From: Rubrimonas sp036788415
GTDB taxonomy: Bacteria; Pseudomonadota; Alphaproteobacteria; Rhodobacterales; Rhodobacteraceae
Direction of reading: 5' to 3'
DNA length: 10,606 bases
NCBI RefSeq assembly: GCF_036788415.1
Contig: NZ_DAIQNN010000088.1
Span: forward strand, 1-10,606
This document shows, piece by piece, positions 6,826-10,606 of the stretch (its first letter is position 1; the number at the start of each line of letters is the position of its first letter). The translations under genes were made by a program, and so were the position numbers. The notes beneath the pieces were generated by a model. It searched no databases, was not told the DNA's origin, and saw only the letters and a program-made list of their open reading frames with translations.

Positions 6826-6831
6826 CCCTCC
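6826..6831 (-). promoter_or_regulatory. Ribosome binding site that decides the tnsA start
   Basis: GGAGGG on the minus strand lies four bases before the ATG at 6821. It is the best Shine-Dalgarno near the gene. The upstream in-frame ATGs at 6881 and 6833 have nothing comparable. Confidence 0.6.
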
Positions 6832-6853
6832 ATCTGGATAGCCGGGGGCCGCT

Positions 6854-6875
6854 GCGGGCGAGCTTCCTCGCCCGC
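6854..6875. repeat. 9-bp GC-rich hairpin in the tnsA leader
   Basis: GCGGGCGAG (6854-6862) and CTCGCCCGC (6867-6875) pair perfectly around CTTC (GAAG on the minus strand). It lies about 23 bases upstream of the tnsA Shine-Dalgarno, so on the leftward mRNA it would be a stable leader stem-loop. No T-run follows on the minus strand, so it is not a leftward terminator. It may protect the mRNA end or form part of an element-end structure. Confidence 0.5.
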
Positions 6876-6903
6876 GCGCACCCACGCGGTGGTTTTTCGA
6901 TGG

Positions 6904-7010
6904 TCGGACGCTTGCGAACGGAGTCCGGATGTGCTGGACTCGATGTGTGAGAGGTGCGTTCGCAGGAACGTCCGGAAGAGCGTGTCCTGGTGGTACAGGC
7001 GCGCTCTTTT
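6904..7010 (+). ncRNA. Candidate structured RNA: two adjacent hairpins with a terminal T-run
   Basis: Three nested stems form one long hairpin: CGGACG (6905-6910) with CGTCCG (6969-6974), TGCGAACG (6913-6920) with CGTTCGCA (6957-6964), and GAGTCC (6921-6926) with GGACTC (6936-6941). The internal loops are short apart from a 15-nt bulge (6942-6956). Directly after it lies a second stem (6976-6989 with 6996-7008, one wobble and one bulged T, loop GTGGTA) that runs into TTTT on the plus strand. The T-run only on the plus side suggests a rightward transcript of about 105 nt ending at an intrinsic terminator. I recognise no known RNA family in it, and no clear promoter is visible. Alternatives are a leader structure of the leftward tnsA mRNA, a plain terminator, or palindromic protein-binding sites at the element end. 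Confidence 0.4.
6976..7010 (+). terminator. Probable rightward intrinsic terminator
   Basis: A stem of nine pairs (one G-T) plus four more beyond a bulged T encloses GTGGTA and is followed by TTTT on the plus strand. On the minus strand the stem is followed by CCGGACG, so it would not work leftward. It would stop a rightward transcript arising in or near the tnsA leader before it reaches the gene at 7203. Confidence 0.5.
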
Positions 7011-7090
7011 GGTTTCGGTTAGGGGTTATGCTCGCTAGGTCTCTGCTCTCCTTGCCTGCGGGATCGTATGCCTCGGCCGCATCTTGTCGT

Positions 7091-7122
7091 GCGGTGACGG
7101 CAAAGAATCACGAGTTCACCGC
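7091..7122. repeat. Inverted repeat GCGGTGA/TCACCGC
   Basis: GCGGTGA (7091-7097) and TCACCGC (7116-7122) are perfect reverse complements with an 18-nt spacer. The arm centres are 25 bp apart. The spacer contains AGAATCA (7104-7110), which recurs in the next inverted repeat. It lies about 80 bp upstream of the winged-helix gene and is operator-like. Confidence 0.5.
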
Positions 7123-7129
7123 CTCCACA

Positions 7130-7154
7130 AGAATCATTCCGCAGGCATGATTCT
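7130..7154. repeat. Inverted repeat AGAATCAT/ATGATTCT, candidate operator
   Basis: AGAATCAT (7130-7137) and ATGATTCT (7147-7154) form a perfect 8-bp inverted repeat with a 9-nt spacer. The arm centres are 17 bp apart, a common geometry for a dimeric regulator. A third AGAATCA half-site lies at 7104-7110. The site ends 48 bp before the ATG at 7203, in the divergent region with tnsA. The winged-helix protein encoded at 7203 is a natural candidate to bind it. That is inference. Confidence 0.5.
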
Positions 7155-7202
7155 GGCGGGACAAACAGGTTTGGCTGGAGCTAGCACGATCGGTTTCCCC
7201 TC

Positions 7203-7772
7203 ATGACCACCTTGGTGCGCCGCGACAACAACCCTGCCCAGAATAATGGTGATCAGACTTCCGAGGGTTCGCCTGATGATGCGGAAGACTTTGAGACAAC
7301 ACAAAATATAATGGAACCACAGCGCCTTTTGCGCCTCATTTTTTGTAACGATCAGGGTCAGGTTTTCACCTCAGAGACTGTTCTAAATGATCTTGTTGAA
7401 GTATCAGTTGTGGAGAAAAAAGGCATTCGTGAGAGATTTCTAGGTCATATGCAGCTCGAAGGCTATCGTCGAGCGGCGATCTCGTACAAGAAGATCCAGC
7501 CACTGCCCCTCATTGCTCAGGCTCGCCAGATCGCGATTGCATTTACTGAAACCAATGAAATGATCAGCGCCCAAGATGTTGCGGCACAGCTACCAAGTAT
7601 TCGACGGACAGAGATTGTGAAGGCGCTTGGGCAGCTTGCAAAAGAGAACAAGCTCATCCGCGTTGGCCACGGCATCTATAGCCACCCCGATCGCCCCAAA
7701 CCGCACCCCGACGATATCGAACAGAAGCGCGGGAAGAAGGGCGTGCCCCTTGGAAAACGAAAGAAAGCCTAG
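7203..7772 (+). CDS. Small winged-helix DNA-binding protein, family not recognised
   Basis: This 189-aa protein has a polar, probably disordered N-terminus (about 1-35), a middle region (37-95) that may be a first helical DNA-binding domain, and a clear winged-helix-like segment (104-161). The segment runs from ISAQDVAAQLP through TEIVKALGQLAKENKLIRV to the wing GHGIYS, which resembles AbiEi-type antitoxin and other regulator N-domains. A Lys/Arg-rich tail follows (174-189). There are no membrane segments or enzyme motifs. Base use is clearly less GC-rich than in the flanking genes, suggesting recent acquisition. No good Shine-Dalgarno precedes the ATG at 7203. Another in-frame ATG at 7311 is no better. 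It faces away from tnsA and has inverted repeats upstream, so it could regulate itself and perhaps the operon. The exact function is not known. Confidence 0.7.
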   Translation: MTTLVRRDNNPAQNNGDQTSEGSPDDAEDFETTQNIMEPQRLLRLIFCNDQGQVFTSETVLNDLVEVSVVEKKGIRERFLGHMQLEGYRRAAISYKKIQPLPLIAQARQIAIAFTETNEMISAQDVAAQLPSIRRTEIVKALGQLAKENKLIRVGHGIYSHPDRPKPHPDDIEQKRGKKGVPLGKRKKA

Positions 7773-7928
7773 CCTCTCTCTTATATTTACTTAGTAATCA
7801 TACTATCTCTCTTTGATTGTTATTTTTACATATGATACAATCTCCCTAATTTCTGATTTTTGTCGGCCTTGCGAGCTGCCCCATAATACAATCCCTCAGG
7901 CCATTCGCCTGTCGCGCACACTCCCTAC

Positions 7929-7947
7929 ATGCGTCATAACGACGCAT
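7929..7947. repeat. Perfect 7-bp hairpin ATGCGTC/GACGCAT
   Basis: ATGCGTC (7929-7935) and GACGCAT (7941-7947) are perfect reverse complements around ATAAC, and the 10-bp palindrome CATTCGAATG overlaps the right end. No T-run follows on either strand, so it is better seen as a protein-binding site than a terminator. It sits just before the TGATCG repeats. Confidence 0.5.
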
Positions 7948-7958
7948 TCGAATGAAAA

Positions 7959-8010
7959 TGATCGGCCAGAAACGTTCTTTTGATCGTTAAGTAGGTGATC
8001 GCCAGAAAAC
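7959..8010 (+). repeat. TGATCG direct-repeat cluster
   Basis: TGATCGGCCAGAAAC (7959-7973) and TGATCGCCAGAAAAC (7996-8010) are imperfect direct repeats, with TGATCGTTAAG (7981-7991) between them. Steps are 22 and 15 bp. The first copy with its upstream CATTCG resembles the sequence at 88-110 near the left edge in the same orientation. Such clusters can be regulator sites, iterons or transposase-binding sites. The sequence does not decide which. Confidence 0.4.
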
Positions 8011-8329
8011 TACCATTCCTTCATTCTTCGGCATAGAATTATCTTTGTGCACTATGGATCGCGCTGAGCAGTCGTGCTGGCGGCAATGGACCACTATGAC
8101 TTCGTGCAGCCTAGCCCATGGCGGACGTTCAGCGGGCGTCGCAGGCGTCATGCGTCAATGGTTTGCCTTGCGCGCGCACTCCGCTGCCGCATGCGCTGCG
8201 GTGGCCGGCGGGCTCCTTCGAAGCATGGAGGGTGAAGCGCATGATCCTAGGTGATCAACCAGCCCCGCCGATCGAGCCGACGAATGTTGACCGGAAATCC
8301 GTTCAGCACGAGGTTGGCGGAATAAAGCA

Positions 8330-9052
8330 ATGTCCACCGCTGGCGACACTCCAACACGGAAACCCATGCATCGAGAAAGTCGAAAGCTCGCGGACCGGTT
8401 CGCGGAAATGCGTCAGCGCGCCGGGTTTGCGAATCAGCGGGCCCTCGCGGCGGCCGCCGGTGTGAAGCAGAGCACCATCGCTGATATCGAAGCTGGCCGG
8501 ACAGCGCGCCCGCGCGGCGACACTCTGATGCGCCTCGCGCAGGCGCTCGACGTCCCCATCGAGCACCTCTTGACCGACCATCAATCGCTAGATGGCGGCG
8601 CCGAGGGTCCGCCCCTCGTGATGCGCGACAAGCAAAAGCTGGGGCACCGCTTCTTGGTCGCGGTCCGACTTCGCGCGGACGAAGGCCCGCCACCAATGCT
8701 CGTCGGTCGAGACGACCAGAACCTCCTCCGCGCACGGGTCGTCGAGACCCCTCGCAATCCGCGCGCCATCCTCGTCGGCGACGTCCTCACCATCGATCTC
8801 GGCGGCCCAACCGGGTTGCGCCAACTGGTAGCTTATGTTCGCGCCGTTGACGTCGCACCCTTCGAAGCATTTCACATCGCTTGGCGAGAAGGCGTCGGGC
8901 GCGGCATGTTCATGTTGCCGCCCGGTAATCGGATCGGGCGGTCTGAAGGCGACCCGTTCGTCAGTCCGGTCATAGAAGAGTCTGGCGGAGAGTTTCGGCC
9001 GGTCGGGCCCATCGTCGACCTCTATCGCACCTATCTCGCTATGACCCAATGA
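8330..9052 (+). CDS. XRE-family regulator with degenerate CI/LexA-like C-terminal domain
   Basis: This 240-aa protein has an N-terminal XRE/lambda-repressor helix-turn-helix (about residues 20-82). The segment LAAAAGVKQSTIADIEAGR covers the turn and recognition helix, and ALDVPIEHLL closes the domain. The C-terminal part (about 100-240) has the layout of the S24/CI dimerisation fold, with VGDVLTIDL, a QLVAYVR strand, MLPPGN and a final GPIVDLYRTY strand. The usual Ser followed by Lys catalytic pair is not evident, so self-cleavage is unlikely and the domain may only dimerise or sense a ligand. The ATG at 8330 has a weak GGCGGAA upstream. An in-frame ATG at 8366 is also possible and keeps the whole domain. 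The gene is GC-rich like the host block to its right and is followed 46 nt later by the DUF6880-like gene. Confidence 0.75.
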   Translation: MSTAGDTPTRKPMHRESRKLADRFAEMRQRAGFANQRALAAAAGVKQSTIADIEAGRTARPRGDTLMRLAQALDVPIEHLLTDHQSLDGGAEGPPLVMRDKQKLGHRFLVAVRLRADEGPPPMLVGRDDQNLLRARVVETPRNPRAILVGDVLTIDLGGPTGLRQLVAYVRAVDVAPFEAFHIAWREGVGRGMFMLPPGNRIGRSEGDPFVSPVIEESGGEFRPVGPIVDLYRTYLAMTQ

Positions 9053-9098
9053 TCCACGCTGCAGTAGCCGCATCCTGCTCACCGAAAGCTGCAGCCTG

Positions 9099-10529
9099 AT
9101 GCCCTCCCGAAAAACCGTCACCGCCGCCAACCTCGAAGCCCTCGGCGCGGCGCTGCTGGCGGCGCTGCTGCTCGAGCTGGCCGACGGCGACGCCGCGCTG
9201 AAGCGCCGGCTGCGCGGGCTGCTGGCCGCCGCCGAGGGTCCGACCGCCGCGGCGCAGGAGGTGCGCAAGCGGCTGGCGACGTTGGCCAAGGCGCGCAGCT
9301 TCATCGACTGGCGGCGCAACGGGCCGCTGGCCGAGGACCTCGACGCCCAGCGCGCCGCCATCGTCGGCCAGATCCTGCCAGCCGACCCTGCCCTTGCCCT
9401 CGATCTCCTGTGGCGCTTCATGGCGCTGGCCGAGCCGACGCTCTCACGCTGCGACGACAGCAACGGCCGCGTCGGCGCCGTGTTCCGCGCCGCGTGCGAC
9501 GACCTCTGCGACGCCGCCGCGGCGGCTCGACCGGACCCGGTGGTTCTGGCGGACGCGGTGTTCGCCGCCATCGACGGCGCTGATTTCGGCCAGTTCGACG
9601 ACCTCATCCCCGGCATGGCCGGGCCACTCGGCCCCAACGGCCTCGCGCATCTCGAAGCACGGGTGCGCGCCGCCGCGGCCGAGCCGGTCGATGTCGCCGA
9701 CCCGGACGAGGTTGTCGGCTGGGGCGGCGGCGGGCCAGTCACGGCGGGGCGCATGGCGGCGCTGCGGCGCGAACTGACCACGCGCCGCGCGCTGCTCGAC
9801 ATCGCCGACGCGCGCGGCGACGTGGACAGCTACGTCGCCGGTTTCTCGGCGGAGGAGCGTGCGCAACGCGGCGTCGCGGTCGCCATCGCCGAGCGCCTCA
9901 GCGCCGCAGATCGCCACGCCGAGGCGCTGGCCGCCCTCGACGCCGCCGCGCCAGAGACACCGTCCTTCACGACCAGGGATTGGGAGGCCGCGCGCATCGC
10001 CGCACTCGACGCGCTGGGCCGCAAGGACGAGGCGCAGGCGACGCGTTGGGCGGCCTTCGCCCGACGGCTCGACGCAGAACCGTTGCGCGAGTTCCTCAAG
10101 CGCCTGCCCGACTTCGACGACATCGACGCCGAGGAGCGCGCGATGGCCCTCGCCGCCGCAAGCCCGGACACGCTGCAGGCGCTGGCCTTCTTCCTCTCCT
10201 GGCCCGCCCTCGACCGCGGTGCCGCCCTGATCATCGACCGCCGCGAGGCGCTCGACGGCGACGCCTACGCCCTGCTCTCCCCCGCCGCCGAGGCGCTGGC
10301 CGAGGCCCACCCGCTCGCCGCGACGCTCGCGCTGCGCGCCATGGTCGACTTCACGCTCGACGAGGCCCGCAGCAGCCGCTACGGCCATGCCGCGCGGCAC
10401 CTCGCCGCCTGCGCCCGCCTCGCCCGCCGCATCGACGACTGGGCCGGCGCGCCCGATCACGACGCCTGGGCGGCCGGGCTCAAGACCGACCACGGGCGCA
10501 AGGCGGGGTTCTGGTCGCGGGTGGCTTAG
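9099..10529 (+). CDS. DUF6880-like protein of unknown function
   Basis: This 476-aa, mostly alpha-helical, Ala/Leu-rich protein matches the pattern I associate with the DUF6880 family of alphaproteobacteria. It has an N-terminal TAANLEALGAALLAALLLEL, then KARSFIDWRR, WRFMALAEPTLSRCDDS in the first third, and near the C-terminus YGHAARHLAACARLARRIDDW with a closing HGRKAGFW. There is no signal peptide. The hydrophobic N-terminal stretch reads as an amphipathic helix rather than a membrane segment. Helical repeats in the middle suggest a TPR- or HEAT-like scaffold. Relatives often sit beside SWIM zinc-finger genes, but none is in this window. No strong Shine-Dalgarno precedes 9099. GC-rich codon use fits the host chromosome. 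The biochemical role is unknown. Confidence 0.75.
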   Translation: MPSRKTVTAANLEALGAALLAALLLELADGDAALKRRLRGLLAAAEGPTAAAQEVRKRLATLAKARSFIDWRRNGPLAEDLDAQRAAIVGQILPADPALALDLLWRFMALAEPTLSRCDDSNGRVGAVFRAACDDLCDAAAAARPDPVVLADAVFAAIDGADFGQFDDLIPGMAGPLGPNGLAHLEARVRAAAAEPVDVADPDEVVGWGGGGPVTAGRMAALRRELTTRRALLDIADARGDVDSYVAGFSAEERAQRGVAVAIAERLSAADRHAEALAALDAAAPETPSFTTRDWEAARIAALDALGRKDEAQATRWAAFARRLDAEPLREFLKRLPDFDDIDAEERAMALAAASPDTLQALAFFLSWPALDRGAALIIDRREALDGDAYALLSPAAEALAEAHPLAATLALRAMVDFTLDEARSSRYGHAARHLAACARLARRIDDWAGAPDHDAWAAGLKTDHGRKAGFWSRVA

Positions 10530-10560
10530 CGGCCGGCGCGACGACGACAATGGAGACCGC

Positions 10561-10606
10561 ATGCAGGGTTCGAAGGAGATCGCCGACCGCCTCGCCAAGC
10601 TCGAGG
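10561..10606 (+). CDS. Start of a gene cut by the window edge
   Basis: An ATG at 10561 opens a frame running to the end of the window (15 full codons, MQGSKEIADRLAKLE). It is preceded by GGAG five bases upstream and lies 31 nt after the DUF6880-like stop, so it is probably the next gene of the same operon. The upstream ATG at 10550 is in another frame and gives an Arg-rich, unlikely product. Too little is visible to name the protein. Confidence 0.55.
   Translation, partial: MQGSKEIADRLAKLE

Larger units (their letters stand above)
7773..8329. other. 557-nt intergenic region, AT-richer, with repeats and no supportable gene
   Basis: The first 280 bases are the AT-richest of the window. They contain GATTGT/ACAATC (7815-7820, 7837-7842), two ATACAATC copies (7835-7842, 7886-7893) each followed by a C/T-rich stretch, a perfect ATGCGTC-ATAAC-GACGCAT hairpin (7929-7947), the palindrome CATTCGAATG (7945-7954) and TGATCG repeats (7959-8010). 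From about 8050 composition returns to GC-rich. A 69-codon frame at 8045-8254 lacks any family signal. No strong terminator follows the gene ending at 7772. The region may be a degraded insertion or an element boundary. Confidence 0.6.

Noticed and set aside
6882..6897. CCAC-GCG-GTGG followed by TTTTT as a plus-strand terminator
   Set aside because: The stem is only four pairs, too weak alone. The hairpin at 6976-7010 is a better candidate.
6882..7202. Exact Tn7-like right end with TGT/ACA terminus and target duplication
   Set aside because: ACA trinucleotides occur, but no matching TGT-led repeat or 5-bp duplication could be paired with a left end in the window.
7773..8050. Possible CRISPR-like or iteron array among the ATACAATC and TGATCG repeats
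   Set aside because: The repeats are short, few, diverged and irregularly spaced. No cas or replication gene is nearby.
8045..8254. Plus-strand 69-codon frame in the intergenic region
   Set aside because: It has Cys/Met-rich unnatural composition, no ribosome binding site and no recognisable domain.
8247..8345. Minus-strand tail ending NLVLNGFPVNIRRLDRRGW that looks protein-like
   Set aside because: The only upstream continuation is an Arg-rich shadow of the XRE gene. About 30 codons are too few to call a gene remnant.
8588..9802. Minus-strand 404-codon frame
   Set aside because: It is antisense to the XRE and DUF6880-like genes, with Ser/Arg/Ala-rich shadow composition.
9444..10598. Minus-strand 384-codon frame
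   Set aside because: It is antisense to the DUF6880-like gene and Gly/Glu/Arg-rich. The plus frame has the conserved family pattern.

Overview
The window is GC-rich DNA with strong G/C preference at third codon positions. Together with the protein families present (a DUF6880-type protein, a Uma2 endonuclease, a Tn7-like module), this suggests an alphaproteobacterium, possibly a Hyphomicrobiales member. The genus cannot be fixed from the sequence. The window divides into a leftward Tn7-like transposition module (about 316-6821), a divergent intergenic block full of inverted repeats (6822-7202), a less GC-rich island with one small DNA-binding gene (7203 to about 8050), and a GC-rich rightward block that looks like host chromosome (8330-10606).

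The left two thirds is one leftward operon: tnsA (restriction-like endonuclease), tnsB (DDE transposase), tnsC (AAA+ ATPase) and a long TniQ/TnsD-type target selector. Adjacent genes are joined by 4-nt ATGA overlaps. A Uma2-family nuclease gene follows with its own promoter-like sequence, and a strong leftward intrinsic terminator lies near the left edge. By analogy with Tn7, TnsA and TnsB would cut and join the element ends, TnsC would couple them to the target complex, and the long TniQ would recognise an attachment site. No CRISPR array or Cas gene is in the window.

The most striking observation is that tnsB is split. All three catalytic acidic residues sit in a first reading frame that stops inside a perfect 9-bp inverted repeat. 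The beta-barrel and acidic TnsC-contacting part continue in another frame, one base out of register. The first frame's TAA overlaps an ATG of the second (ATGAATAA). The palindrome and an atypical Cys codon in it suggest a template-switch mutation. A natural two-polypeptide TnsB, or recoding, is the more exciting alternative.

The divergent region upstream of tnsA holds two adjacent hairpins ending in a T-run on the + strand. They form a candidate structured RNA of about 105 nt, or a terminator or leader. Two further operator-like inverted repeats lie upstream of the rightward winged-helix gene. The element ends and target duplications could not be identified with confidence. To the right are an XRE regulator with a degenerate CI/LexA-like C-terminal domain, a DUF6880-like protein, and the first 15 codons of another gene.
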